NCBI RefSeq assembly: GCF_004379255.2 | Contig: NC_056052.1 | Span: 10,843,708-10,907,707 of the forward strand | Source of the DNA: Salvia splendens | Taxonomy: Eukaryota > Streptophyta > Magnoliopsida > Lamiales > Lamiaceae | Length of the DNA stretch: 64,000 nucleotides | Reading direction: 5' to 3' | Shown here: piece by piece, positions 32,741-44,559 of the stretch | How positions within the stretch are numbered: the first letter of the stretch is position 1 | Layout: the number at the start of each line of letters is the position of its first letter | Made by a program: the position numbers and the translations under genes | Notes under the pieces: model-generated | Told to the model about the DNA's origin: nothing | Databases searched by the model: none | Seen by the model: the letters and a program-made list of their open reading frames with translations, nothing else

Positions 32741-33290
32741 TTGATTGCTTGCCAGGTGGTAAAGGAGTACTTTGGTGGAATATACCCCTTCCACACATGT
32801 TTGGGCCAAAATCTGCGCTCGCCCTTTGGCCGAAACCATTCATATGCTTCTCCTGACCCTGTAGACTGGTACCAAATCCCCAACAATCTCGCCACTTCAT
32901 CTCGAGGCATGTTTTGGAGTAGACAATCTCGGTTGGCAAGTAATGCTTTGATGAGGGGTGGGTCTGTCTTCCTTGCGGTCCAGTCCCAAAAATCCATGCT
33001 TCCAATATACACATTGTGTACCCATTTAATCCAAAGAGAATCCTTTTCGGAGAAGATATTCCAAAGGACACGCGAGATAAGCGCCGTATTCCATGATTTA
33101 AGGCTTCGGAATCCAATGCCTCCCTCTTCCTTCGATAGGCAAAGGTCTCGCCAGGCTACCGGTGCTTGTTTTGTGCCACATAGGAAAATACGCGCCACAC
33201 GGGTAATCCGATCAATAACAGTCTCAGGCAATGGGAACACTTGGAGTCAATAACACTCTACTCCTTGCAGAACTGATCTAATAAGCTCGG
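32727..33290 (-). pseudogene. LINE-1 ORF2 thumb/C-terminal part
   Basis: On the minus strand this part encodes FPLPETVIDRITRVARIFLCGTK, WRDLCLSKEEGGIGFRSLKSWNTALISRVLW, RDCLLQNMPRDEVARLL and AYEWFRPKGERRFW, then VWKGYIPPKYSFTTWQAIKGRLQ. There it is cut by LINE-2 and resumes at 22026 with TRDRL. The last 20 codons beyond the junction (NYRIKKELSVV...) belong to the LINE-2 5' end, not to the protein. Confidence 0.88.
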
Positions 33291-34640
33291 CTCACCCAGC
33301 ATAAGAAAGGTTCTTGTCCGTCCATTTCTTTGTCAGCGAAGCAATTTTGTCGACAAGGGGCGAGTAATGGGCCGTTTTAAGTTGCATTAAGTTTAGCGGT
33401 ACGCCCAGATACCTAATGGGTAATTTCCCATCAACAAAACGAAAGATTTCCTTAATTTGTTGGAGCTCGACTCCATGTACACCAGCTGTGAAAATATGAG
33501 ACTTCTCCTTATTAATTTCGAGTCCTGAGCACCTTGAAAATTCCCCCAGTGTCTTGGAAAGGATAGCCATGGATCCCACATCCCCCCTACAAAATAACAT
33601 CAAGTCGTCCGCAAAGGCAAGGTGTGTGATGCCTAGTGCTACACACTTGGCATGATAATTGAAGTCCTCGGCTGTTCTTTCTGACAAGAGTCTTAAGAGA
33701 TATTCAATACATAAGATGAAGAGGTACGGTAACATTGGATCCCCTTGTCGTAGCCCTCTTTTTCCCGGGAAGAACCCATGTGGGCTGCCATTGATTGCAA
33801 TAGAGAACGATGGTGTTGTGACACACTCCATTACCCATTCGATGAAGATAGGATGGAACTTAAGTCCGAGCATGACCGATCTCAAGAGATCCCAACTGGT
33901 CGTGTCATATGCCTTTCTACGATCAATTTTGACTGCACACAGTGGGGTAGACCTTTTAATCGTGTAGCCTCTGACCAGCTCTGTGCCAAATAAATGTTGT
34001 CCATAATGCTTCGGCCTGGGATGAAAGCTGACTGTGCTTGATTAACAATCTTCGGAAGTAGGGAAGACATCCTCTTGGAAATTATCTTGGTTATCACTTT
34101 ATAGATAACGTTGCAGCAAGAAATGGGTCGGTAATCACCCACTTTAGCCTCTTCAATATCTTGGGAATGAGTGAAACCACAGTAGTGTTTAGCCTCTTCA
34201 ATAGCTTGCGTGTTCTGAAGAATTCCTTGACGGCATCGATGACATCTTTTCCGACTGTGTCCCAAGATTTCTTATAGAAGGCTGCGGTATAACCGTCCGG
34301 ACCAGGTGCCTTGTCGTTCCCAATAGAGAAGACTGCATCTTTAATTTCGTCATCTGTGACGATTTTGATTAGCTCTCATGCTTCGTCGTTGTTCGAAGTG
34401 TATCCGGATCTGCTCAGTCTCTTTCCTCACTCTGAACAAGCCCGAGAAATAGTCAACAAACTTATCAATGATCACATGCGGTTCCCTGAGTACTTGGCCA
34501 TTTTCTTCACAAAGGAATGCAATATAGTTGCGGGCATTATTCATGTTCACAAGTGAGTGATAGAAGGAGGTGTTCTGGCCACTCAACAAAAGGTGCTTGA
34601 GCTTGGCTTTCTGGCTGAAGAATTGTCTCTCCCATCGACC
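33291..34640 (-). pseudogene. LINE-1 reverse transcriptase domain
   Basis: The minus strand gives NQAQSAFIPGRSIMDNIYLAQ, SFSIAINGSPHGFFPGKRGLRQGDPM, YLFILCIEYLLRLL and THLAFADDLMLFCRGD with the catalytic FADD. It continues with SGLEINKEKSHIFTAGV and LPIRYLGVPLNLMQLKTAHYSPLVDKI. A TGA at about 33290-33295 ends the frame right after LSYAG. Other frame changes lie near 33885 (just after the palm start) and around 34150-34350. It is closely related to LINE-2 but retains the segment that LINE-2 has lost. Confidence 0.9.
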
Positions 34641-34699
34641 CTAATCCTCTGCCTCTTGTCTCAGAATTTTGATCTCCTCTCGGAGCCGAAGGTTGGCCG

Positions 34700-35497
34700 T
34701 GTCTGCATCTAATTGGAGCTACATCTTCTCAAGATCAAAATTGAGCATTACCGCCCGCTTATATTTATAGGCCACTTTTCACTGACTAAAGAATCATATG
34801 CTGCATGGTTAGCCCAAAAGTTGAAGAACATGAAGGATTTTGGAAAAGATATCATGTCTCCAAAGAGTGTTGTAATGGCAGGCAAATGGTCAGAGAGAGC
34901 ACCAGAGGGTCTGAATATTGTGGAAGCCATGAATCTGTTGTCATGCCATGCCTCGTTTGCAGCCCAAATAAGGTACGTCATCAATGCCTAATAAAGCGCA
35001 TGTATCAATTGGGTCTTTCATCTTCTATTCTGTAGCCACTCTGACCCCCATTCTTTCATCTGGTGACATTACATAGTTGAGATCCCTACTAACCAGAGCT
35101 GGTTGGTCCTCAGAAATGAACTCTGTCAATGGATCCTACATAGGCAATCTATCAGTGGGTGAATATAGCTCGTAGACAAGAGAACAAAGGAAATAATTAT
35201 TGTAAAGCATGCACCTAATTTTGACGTAGATGGTTTGTGCTTCCACCATGATGGGATCCACGTCTGCCTTAGTCGGGTTCCACATGAGCAACATTCGGCC
35301 ATTATTGATAACTTGGAAGTTGTTCGCAAATTTCCAATAAGGGAAGTAATTCCGCAAGAAATATTTAAGATTTCGGGATCCATCTTTGTTTCAAGGATCC
35401 CCAAAACGTCGACTCCATATGCTTTAACGAATTCGACGATTGCAGCTTGTTTAAAGGGCTGCTGCAAGCCCCTTATATTCCAAGTGGCGATAATCAT
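34700..35497 (-). pseudogene. LINE-1 endonuclease (APE-type)
   Basis: The frame starts MIIATWNIRGLQQPFKQAAIVEFVKAYGVDVLGILETK at 35497, the N-terminal motif of the endonuclease with the catalytic Asn and Glu (TWNIRG, LETK). A second frame continues NNGRMLLMWNPTKADVDPIMVEAQTIYVKIRC. The frame changes at about 35360, and more damage follows before 34700. Confidence 0.85.
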
Positions 35498-35608
35498 AAC
35501 GCCCCATTGGCGTTCTCTTCTAACCCATCCTCCCAACTGTACGGAGGGTATCGTGATGTTGATTTAGACCGCATTCTGGAGGAGCTCTTCTTCGTCGGTT
35601 TGTGACCC

Positions 35609-37274
35609 TCACTTGACCCACACTTGGCTTGTTCGGTTTGATCGGTGGCTGGCCTGAACCACAATAGCGTTTTGTAAATTCGCACCATTTGGAGCTGGTG
35701 AACTGACATTGGAAGAGTTGGTTGCCCTTTGTTTTCGTCCACGGCTCCTTCCATGTTCGCAACCTCTCTTAGCCACGTTTACATACGGAGTGCCATCCGC
35801 CACTACGTCTGCCACTATTTTTGCAATGTTGTTATCTGTTGAGCTAGAGGGGCAAATGTTGTTCTTCTGTTCCTTAGGCTTCCTACATTGTCCGTTCGGT
35901 TTGTCCAGTTCTTGGTTAGCTTCCACTTCGTCCCCAATTGGATCAAGTCTGCTAGGCGAAGCATAAATAAGTAATGTATCGACTGTCTCCAATTCAGGGT
36001 GTTGCCCTTGTTCAGCCCCTATAGTGTTACCTGTTGGCTTCCATTGAGCTTTCCCATCGGGCTGCTTTGTTGGTTGCCTATTCAGATCATGTTGTGGTAT
36101 ATGCCCATTGTTCCTCCGATCATTTGGTTTTTTCTTCATCCCAGTCGTTCATTGCCTTGGTGGCAGGGACGGATCCACCTTAATATAAGGTGGGGCAAAT
36201 GCCCCTCCTCAAATATTTTTACTATATGCTATTTTGTCAATTTTGTAATTTTTTTTTTGAAATTTCTTTATATTTGCCCCTTCTCAAATTCTCAAATTTC
36301 CAATACATATAATTTTGCCCCCGTTCATTTATATTCCTGGATCCGTCCCTGCTTGGTGGCTGGTGAATAGTGTCCTTAGGCTACATGCATCCGTTCTCCA
36401 AATGGCCAAAAGATCGCCACTTAGTGCAGTATTTGGGCAAGCACCCATACTCCATCTTAAGATCGTAGAATTCTCTGGTATGAAGTCTTATTATGAGTGA
36501 TTCCCTTGGTTTGGTGGCAGCGTTGACAATTACTTGAATCCTTGGCCCATCAATATTCTCCCTTTGGAGTGTACGGTAGTCTGTAGCAAGGGGGATCCCA
36601 ATACATGAGACAATCTTGTTGATGGCCGATTCATTCCACAATGTTGCTCTAAGGTCCACCAATCGTACCTAAATTTGAATGTTGATGTATGGGTCTCTGT
36701 TAGGGTTGAAATCTGAAGACATGGGCTCGAAGATTAGTGGGATTCCAAAGATGGCATGGGGGCCTTTTTGTCTTGTGAGTTCCATCTCTTCTTCGTTTGA
36801 GAACTGGAACACCATCCAACCTCGCCTATGGAACGATACTCTAGCCTTATGCAGCCAACGTTGCATCAGATCATAGACAGCCTGCTTCCCAGGGAATCTT
36901 CCCGCAAAAAAGCCAAGCATGCAGATTCCCCAACTCTTGTGGACGGGAACATGGTCGGATTTATCTAGTTCAAGGATCGCGGTGCTTGAGTTTAGTGATG
37001 GTATATGTTTGAGGATGAGGTCCTCTTCTGAAAACTCAAGTGCTTCCTTAAAGAATTTTGATCTTCTCATCCAAGGGGAGCCGTAATCTTGTTGTGAGGT
37101 CGGTGGCTATATTAGGTCAGCCGTGGGAGTGTCTTGCATCACCTCGCGTTCATCATCACTAAGCTCACTTAGCTCACCTTCTTTTCTATTGTTGCTTGTG
37201 AATCCAGACATATGGCCTAGAGCTCTCTTCAAGGCTGCCTCATCCTTAGCTTGCTTCTTGCTTTTCATGCCCAT
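35609..37274 (-). pseudogene. LINE-1 ORF1 (DUF4283-type)
   Basis: A likely start is the ATG at 37272-37274 (MGMKSKKQAKDEAALKRALG), followed by an acidic stretch (EGELSELSDDERE) and an in-frame TAG. The domain part reads SWGICMLGFFAGRFPGKQAVYDLMQRWLHKARVSFHRRGWMVFQFS, GIPLIFEPMSSDFNPN, VRLVDLRATLWNESAINKIVSCIGIPL, then a zinc-knuckle region (CLPKYCTKWRSFGHLENGC). A hAT MITE splits it at 36164-36351, and the tail (36139-35609) is Pro/Asn/Gln-rich. The stops and the MITE make it non-functional. Confidence 0.82.
36164..36351. mobile_element. hAT-type MITE, 188 bp, in LINE-1 ORF1
   Basis: The terminal inverted repeats are CAGGGACGGATCCA and TGGATCCGTCCCTG, perfect over 14 bp. The flanking 8-bp duplication CTTGGTGG is perfect (36156-36163 and 36352-36359). 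CAGGG termini with an 8-bp duplication are the signature of hAT elements. The interior is AT-rich and non-coding. It is a non-autonomous element, probably recent because termini and duplication are intact. Confidence 0.95.
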
Positions 37275-38397
37275 TGCCCATGTCCATGGGCCTTCATCGG
37301 TCTTACTAGATATAGTTTATCTCACGGACTTTCTTTTACAATGACACTGGGTTTGCCCAAACAAATTGGGCTTTGGAACGACCCTATTTTCCTCTCTCAT
37401 CTCTCCACGTGGCTGTAGGAGTGGTTGACTTATTTCAGCTTAAAGGGGCAAGGACAAAGTGTTCTTTTTTCCTCTAGTTGGCAGGTTGTGCAATTTCAAA
37501 AGCCAACAAAGTAGAGTGACATGTGCCAGATTTGAAAAGGGATCTCACCAACCCATGCAGCAGGAGGGTTCTATTTTTGGCAATGTATCCAAGATTCTTT
37601 TGAAGGTGCACTGTACTTTTATCCCAATCGCCAAATGGTGACAATTCCGGTCAGCTACAGCCCCAGCTAATCTTTGTTGACCAGGCTAAGGTTTCAGTGG
37701 CCGTTTCCGGTGGTGACCGTAGTAGTGCTGGAGCAGGTCACCGCAATCTTCAAAAAAGGCTGAACGGATGCCCGTTTATGTCGGAAAATGACTCTGCTAA
37801 CACTAAGAAACCAGCAACAGCCCAAATCCAACAACAAAGCAATAACAAGCTAACAACTTCAATGTAAACACTTAAAATTGAAGAATCTAACATGCTCCTC
37901 AATGCAAGGATGAACTTGACATTAAGGAGGAGCACGTTTGATTGTACTTGAATACCACTAAACGACTATGACAACATACTCAGATTCAAGTTCCACGAAA
38001 ATAGCAAGGTTTCATCTTAAAGTATGTCAAAGTCGCGATATTTGCAGCTCTGTGTAATCGCCGGCCAGACCAGACGCGATTTCTTGTTCATTATACTAGA
38101 CACTGCCGTAAGCTGTTGTTCACCGTGGAGGGTATCGCCAGCTAGACCAGTCGCGAACTCAGCAAAGAACTCGTGAACCCCGCCGGACAGACCTGGCACG
38201 AGGTTCAGGGTGATACCAACGTACACACTGAAATGAGGCTAAGAGTAAGGAAGAAGGGTGGTTGAAGGTGGACGGAAAGTGTGCTCAGGAGAGTGAGGTG
38301 CTAGGATCCTTGAGAGAAAATCCTAGTGAGAGAAAATCTCAAACCACACTACTACTGAAAGCTACCCTTCATTGTTAATTTTGGGCGATGTTATCTA
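37275..38397 (-). other. LINE-1 5' region
   Basis: This is the non-coding leader upstream of LINE-1 ORF1. Near 38315-38355 it carries 'aatcctagtgagagaaaatctc' followed by 'aaaccacactac', a motif shared with the LINE-2 5' end. It should contain the internal promoter. The phrase 'gccagaccag.cgcga' occurs near 38060 and, in similar form, near 38150. Where the element starts exactly is uncertain (38355-38397). Confidence 0.55.
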
Positions 38398-38408
38398 TGT
38401 CACTTCAT

Positions 38409-39013
38409 TGTTAATCTTGGGCGATGTTAATTATGTTAAATCAACTACCCTCACTTGCTTTTAGAAGAACTAACTAATGATTTACAATTATTATCTTGAA
38501 TTCAAGTTGTTGGTGTTCATGCAAAAATTGAATTTATTCATAATTTTATTATGTTTTATTAATGTGTTATCTCATTGACTATTCGGTTTATTCGAATCTA
38601 AAACTATACGTGGAAATAAATGATATCAAAAGACTAAAAAAAATAGACTGGAATATAAAAATAGTTCCTGCACGTACGCAATCTCTGAATTTTAAAAATA
38701 TCACTTACATTTTTTTACTTCTCTTTGACCAAACTATTGAAGTTAATCACAAATTTCAAACTAAGTACCTGAGTTATAAGATAATTTTAAAATAAGTACA
38801 TGTACCACACTTTGTATTTTTTGAATATGGACTGCATCTTTATAATTTCAACATAATATTTTTTTCGAGAACAAAGAAAATTATACTCCCTATGTTCAAA
38901 AAAATAGTTCAATAGATGGACGACACATGTTTTAGTGAAAAGTGAGTAAAATAAGAGAGAGGATGATAAAAGTGGGTTAAGTATGGGAGAAGGAAAATAA
39001 ATATGAGAAGAAA
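38409..39013. other. AT-rich spacer, no gene
   Basis: No coding frame with recognisable content. A fragment of a Stowaway-like MITE end ('actccctatgttc') is visible near 38885. Otherwise nothing can be supported. Confidence 0.5.
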
Positions 39014-39022
39014 TTTAAAATC
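39014..39022. other. 9-bp target duplication of the Mutator-like element, left copy
   Basis: TTTAAAATC here and TTTAAAATA at 45295-45303 agree at 8 of 9 bases and directly abut the inverted termini. A 9-bp duplication is the norm for Mutator-like elements. Confidence 0.8.
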
Positions 39023-39525
39023 GGGTTTTTGGCTTTAAACACTAAAAATTTTCACCGAATTTTGTTTTTTCCCACGAACTATGTAAATGGATTTTAAAAC
39101 CATGAACTTTTACATTGTTTCCCAACCCGACCCGAATAACACATTTTCGGTGCAGAAGTTGTCCAACGTGGACAACCATAAAAATGACATGGACGCCGGT
39201 TTTATGACCCTTAAACGACGTTGTTTTACACTCAAATCACATTTAAAACACTACACAACTCTCCTAAACCCTAAAATTCATGAAAATCGATTTTGAATTG
39301 GAGGTAAGATTTTGTTCATCTTACTTCGAATTCAGTCGTTCCTCAGGTAGGCGAATCAATTTTGTGAGTTTTTGGTTGTTACGTTCCATCTTCAGAATCG
39401 TCCTCACCAATCGTAGGTCGATTTTGGTTGTTACAAGCAGGTCGAATTTCAAATGTCGAATTTAATTGATTTTTATGTGTGCAGGTTGAATTAATTGATT
39501 TTCTTGCGTGTAGTTTGAATTTGAA

Positions 39526-39948
39526 ATGTCGAGTTCTTCACAAACCTCAAGCTTTAACCTCAGTTGGCTTGAAGGTGAATTTGTAATCTGTAACCATGGA
39601 GTTCGGGAAGATGATTTTATCGTTGTCCGTCTTGGAAGGTATTTTGTACCCGTCCATTTAACCATTTATAAGCAGCATGGAGTGAAAAATGAAGTTTTGT
39701 ATCATTTTGTAGAATGATGACTGTAAATTCTTTTGGTGAATTGAACCGACTTCTCCCCTGAGCTGGGAAATTCTCCTTCATAGGACGCGGAAAGAAAAAG
39801 TCGCGTTCGAAGGAAGATGGAGATGTGCACACTTGAAGGCGGTTTCTCTGGAAGAGAACTAAATGCAAAGATTGCAGAGTTCAATGACAAGCTTGAGGAG
39901 TGTAATGCTAAGATTGAAGAGTGTGAATTGCTGAAATCGATGATTTAA
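39526..39948 (+). pseudogene. MULE accessory gene: GRF-type zinc finger plus coiled coil (broken)
   Basis: The first frame (39526-39717) starts MSSSSQTSSF and contains EFVICNHGV, then RLGRYFVP. A shifted frame gives NDDCKFFW. Together these resemble the GRF zinc finger (C..HGV...GR.F..C...C.FF.W). A frame at 39817-39948 reads RELNAKIAEFNDKLEECNAKIEECELLKSMI, a short coiled coil of the kind that follows GRF domains in many plant transposon proteins. At least one frame change, and loss of some zinc ligands, make it a pseudogene. It is divergent to the transposase, as a second gene of the element would be. The GRF call is by pattern only. Confidence 0.5.
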
Positions 39949-40294
39949 GATTTCAAAAGCACCATACTAAAGTTGAAGCTGGTGATCTTCCTTTTGTGTG
40001 TCGTAATATTTGTCATTATGTGGTAACGTTATGTTGTAATGTGTAGCAACTATATAGCTTTTGATGCTACATTTGAACCCTTATGGATGCTAAATTTGGG
40101 ATCTTGTAGTCATTTGGATGTTGGATTTGATCTTCCAACTGGTTTCGAGTTCTAGATGTTAACTTTGGAGTTGGATATTTAGATGTTATCTTATCAACAC
40201 TTTAGATTGGTTATGATGCTTGTGTCGTTATCATGGTTTGTGTATCTTTCCTTGGTGTAGTACCACATGTTGCTCGATTATGTATAGACGGTTA

Positions 40295-41583
40295 TGATAA
40301 GGCTAATTTCATGCATTGATTAAGGGGTTAAATTCATGCATTTGCGGGGTCTAACACATGTTTTAAGCCAGGTGTTTAGAAGGTTTCGCCAGGTCCAGGA
40401 AGAAAGAAGGACGTTTGCATGGCGAAGGGAAATGACGATAAAAGTGAGCATTGTGGAGAAAATGACTAGACGGAGGAGATCACTAAGCTGAAGGGCAGAA
40501 TGGAGATTTCTGCGAAGGCATCTAGAAGATCAAACCCGCACCTATATAAGGGAGAGAGCATGCGATGCACGAGGAGGACTTTTTTTTGGTTGGCTGGTAT
40601 TTGGCTCTCTTAGCTCACTTATTTCTACACACTTGGGGGGATGTCCGGGAACTTATAGGGGATTTCTGGGTTTGCTTTCAATTTCTGTTTGTTGTTGGGT
40701 AACACCGTCCTCATGGAGGGCGAAGATACAATTATTTGTTTTTGTTTTATTTTGCAGTCGTGAATTTCACCGAGCTTCGCTGTTCGAAGCTCGGCTCTGT
40801 TTTTCTGTTGGTTTATCGTGATTAATGCAATTTCTATTTTCTGATATGGCGATGTTTAATTTGAGTATGGATAATGTTTTATTTCTGAGTTTGTAGTTAT
40901 TTACTCGATTGGATGCTTTTCGTGTTTGCTTGTTGAATTGGAGTAGAATCGTTGAGGATTGTTGTTGATCGGAATAGATTTGCTGAATTGGAGTTTATTG
41001 AGTTGATTTTGGTTGTAGTTGGGTTCGGATTGCTTGGATCCGGAGTGGATTGAGCATCCGACGTGTGGATCTGAAACAGAGTAGTTGAAGTTTGATGCCT
41101 AGTTTTCGTGTTTTCGTTTCATTTCATCTACTATATGTAGATCTGTTTTATTTCCGGCTAATTGCAAGTTTCCGACGTCCGAACTTTTACATTCTGTTTG
41201 AATCTGGATATGTGCTCTGTTTTCTTCATGTTCGCATTTGATTTAGGTAATGAGATGAACGTCGTTGTTAGTTAAATTCTTAGTTTGTTATTTGTAGCTT
41301 TTCTTCCGTACTTGTTGTTTCTGGAAAATGGTCCCCACTGTTTACTCGCATTCTGTCTAGCTATATTAGGTAGTCGTTTGCTCGGTCTAGGAAGTTAGCT
41401 TGATATCTCGCAGTTACAAGGATGTTCGATGTCTGCATGATGTTTTCAGTCTCCTAGGTCTAGTGTTAGAATTTGTTCCTAAGTCTAGTAATAGTTACAC
41501 CTCAACCCAAATTTGCGTGGCAGCAGCCATTCACTTTTCCAGAGTCTTCTAAATGCTTTCTTACGCGTCCATCTTCGTGGGAT
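40295..41583 (+). mobile_element. Athila-type LTR, 3'-truncated, in the MULE
   Basis: The block starts TGATAAGGCTAATTTCATGC and aligns with the reverse of the LTR at 61351-62949. Shared blocks are 'gggtctaacac', 'aagccaggtg', 'cgccaggtccagg' and, at the far end, 'catcttcgtgggatcg'. Similarity stops at about 41583, where the transposase tail begins, so roughly the last 290 bp of the LTR and any right target duplication are lost. A TATA box lies at 40541-40550 (cctatataag). There is no internal retrotransposon sequence. Confidence 0.82.
40541..40550 (+). promoter_or_regulatory. TATA box of the Athila-type LTR
   Basis: The sequence cctatataag is followed by a purine-rich leader. It corresponds to CTATAAAAGGG on the minus strand at 62691-62701 in the related LTR. 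Confidence 0.6.
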
Positions 41584-44552
41584 CGTGCTGTTGGCTGTGG
41601 ACATCCTGGCTGCTATCGTGCTGGAGGTGGGAGACATGCTGCTGCTGCTGGCTTCGGGTGTGGTGCTGGTTGTGGATGCGTTGCCTGCGGGCGTGCTGCT
41701 GCTGGCTATGGGCCGACTTGCTGTGCTGCCTTGTGAGGGCGACCTGGTTTTCCCTAATAAGAAAAAGTTGAAAGTATTAAAGGTCAGCAATTGTAAGTTA
41801 TTTGTACCAAGAATAGTTTCAAAGTAAAGATAACAATCTTCTCATTTGGTAGCTTTGCAACTAGATTATTTTTACATGATCTAGTATTGTGCCCCTGCTG
41901 AAGGAATCTTTGACAAGTCATGGCACAGATCTTGTGAATCTTGTGTGGCCTAGATGGATCCTTCTCAAATGGGTCTCTTTTCCTCAATTTCTTGGGTCTG
42001 CCAGGCATCTTCTTAGCCGGAGGTGGCATGACTTTGTATCCTTCAGCCTCAAGCCATATATTCTCACCATTCAAAGGTGAAATGCCAAAGCTGTGAGCCA
42101 ACTTGTACTTCTCTACAGTATAGTACTCACTCACATATGATTCAACCTTCTCGTTCAAGAATGTAATCAGGGAACAAGCATGAATATAAGGGATTCCCGT
42201 AATATTCCAAACCCTACACCCACAAGACCTCAAAGATGGTGTAACCACAAATATGTGTTCTTCAACAGTCACCTCAAACAGACCCCCAAAAGCAGGTGTT
42301 GTGATACAATAACGACTCTTATACATCACATCCTCCACTTTTTTCTTATCCTCGGACACAATACAGCATGATTGTCACGCACCTCATGCATTTTCCTATA
42401 TCATCTCTCCATCAACGAAGACCTAATGTCCTCTAACATGCTTATAACATGTTTAGCCCGTGTATCCACAATGTATGCATTAAAGCTTTCACACACATTG
42501 TTCAAGATAGAATCACATTTCTGAACGGGAGTAATGAAAGCCTTACAGAATCTGGTGACATTTTTGGTCATTAGAAGGGCAAAGGCATCAGGAATTTCCT
42601 TCTCAAATTCATTGCATGCAGCCCGGTATTCCTCAACGTATGTGCTCCTAACCACTCCCCAGAAAAGACTCTTCGGTGTTGGGGCCTTGTGAGACTTCTT
42701 CAAATTCGAATACACATGCCTTGCGCAATTTCTATGCTCAGCCAGATGAATAAATTCATTTATTAAACTTTATTAATAGTGCTTAAATTTGTAAATATGA
42801 ATGCATTTGGTTGAATAAGTACCTTTTGCTGGTCACTGATTATGGTGATTCCAACACCTTCTCCCTAATCCAAATCTTCAGCAAGAATCCCTAGGAACCA
42901 TTTCCAGTTGGCCTCATTCTCAGCCTAAACAACCGCCCACGCAATTGAGAACATTTGATTGTTCCCATCACTTCCAACAGCCGTCAGGATGGCACCTCCT
43001 AAGTAAGTCTTTAGAAATGCACCATCTAGCCCTATTACTCTTCTGCAGCCAATCATAAAACCTTTCCTCAACCCACTGAATCCAATGCAAATACCCTTGA
43101 ATACAGACCGAATGCCAATATCAATCTCAAACCTACCTTCTTTGTCTACCCTCATCAACTCAAGAACATAACTCCTAGCTTTGCATAATGCTCCTCCACT
43201 GATCCTGTCAGCTACTCAATTATCTTCTTCTTTGCATTGTACAACTTCCACTTTGATGCATCATGTGCAAACCTCTGCACTAAGTCTGCCCGGAGCTCCT
43301 TAAACACATTCAAATACCTCCTAGCAATCCAATTTGCTGATAATATTTTATTACTTATGTTCCTAGAGCAAGTATGTTCAAACTCCACTCTTCACAGTAC
43401 AAATGCCACTGAAACTCCCATAGCACCTCCACTTGCACGGTTTCTTACATCTAGCTTCCACTTGGGTCTTACTGGTCCGTTTAAAGCGTATTTCCCTACC
43501 ATTTTCAATGGCATTATTGGTCAAAGCGGCTTGGAATGCCTCAAGAAATCTCATCCCAGGTGTAACTTTCAATGTCTTCTGGTCACACCTAGGATCATAC
43601 ACACACCTCCGATGTCTTTCTCTAAACCTTGAACGATCATCCTCCTCATCAGTGGAATCATAGAAAAAAATCCCCATCAGAATCAACATAATCTGAATCA
43701 CCACATCCCTCTGTAGTTTTGTTGACTCCAACATTAGGAAGAATACCATTAAACATCAGTTGTTATGACCCTCAAATTTGATTTCTTAAATTTGTCTCTA
43801 GCCTGGATATATTCATCATCATCTTAGATAAATCCATCCAAGCTGGAGTAATCCGTGTCATCTTCTCTGTCAGTAGATGGAATGTAGCTCCCATCATCAA
43901 ACTCATCCCATTCTTCATACTATTGATCCCCCTCTTCCTCTCCCTTCTCCAATCCAGGCCCATTATCCTCTCCATTCTCCATGTCAGACCCATTATCCTC
44001 TCCCTCAGACTCATCCTAACCGCACCCATCACCATCTTCAAAATCATCCTCATCGCCCTCATCATACTCTACCTCAGACTCATTCACTCCCTCATCGGCA
44101 TGCTTTCCTCCTACACTGCCCTCAACCTCTTCAACTTGTGCTTCACCAAGCTCTCCACCAACAACATACACATGCAGTACACATATTCCTAATTCAAGAT
44201 ATGACAACATGAGCATAACATACTTGTCATCCTTTATGTCTATCTTTTTCACAGTCTTTGGCACCATAAATGCAACCCTACTCCACTTACCATAAACCAA
44301 CTGCTTAATCTCATCAATCAAATCAAAATAATCAAATTTGTCTGCATCAAAGTGGGATTTATATGTTTCATCCCTACCAATATATACCTCCAACGCTCCA
44401 TCTTTCACCATATCTCCACCATGATGGAACTGTATAGTAAAATCATCCCTACAAAGAGGCAAAATCACCATATTCAATGCTAGACAATATACATTCATTT
44501 CCAACTGCACAAAATCGGAACTATATTTGCATAGCGCACAAGCTAAAACCAA
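41584..44552 (-). pseudogene. MULE transposase (MURA-type), broken
   Basis: Parts appear in order on the minus strand. An N-terminal beta-rich domain ends in an acidic tract (44552-44016). A DNA-binding domain lies at 43749-43378 (GMRFLEAFQAALTNNAIENGREIRFKR...KPCKWRCYGSF). The MULE core at 43158-42925 has GLDGAFLKTYLGGAILTAVGSDGNNQMF, then ISDQQK. A conventional 86-bp intron (42822-42737, AAG|GTACTT...GAG) follows, then HRNCARHVYSNLKK. A SWIM finger (CGCRVWNITGIPYIHA) has Tyr in place of the usual Cys. A zinc knuckle is at about 41900-41940. Stops lie near 43760-43840, 42895 and 42400. A Ser/Thr-rich tail follows the ATTAG acceptor near 41748. Confidence 0.9.
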
Positions 44553-44559
44553 CCCAAAA

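Noticed and set aside
43237..43632. 131-codon plus-strand frame
   Set aside because: It is antisense to the DNA-binding part of the MULE transposase, which matches the family on the minus strand.
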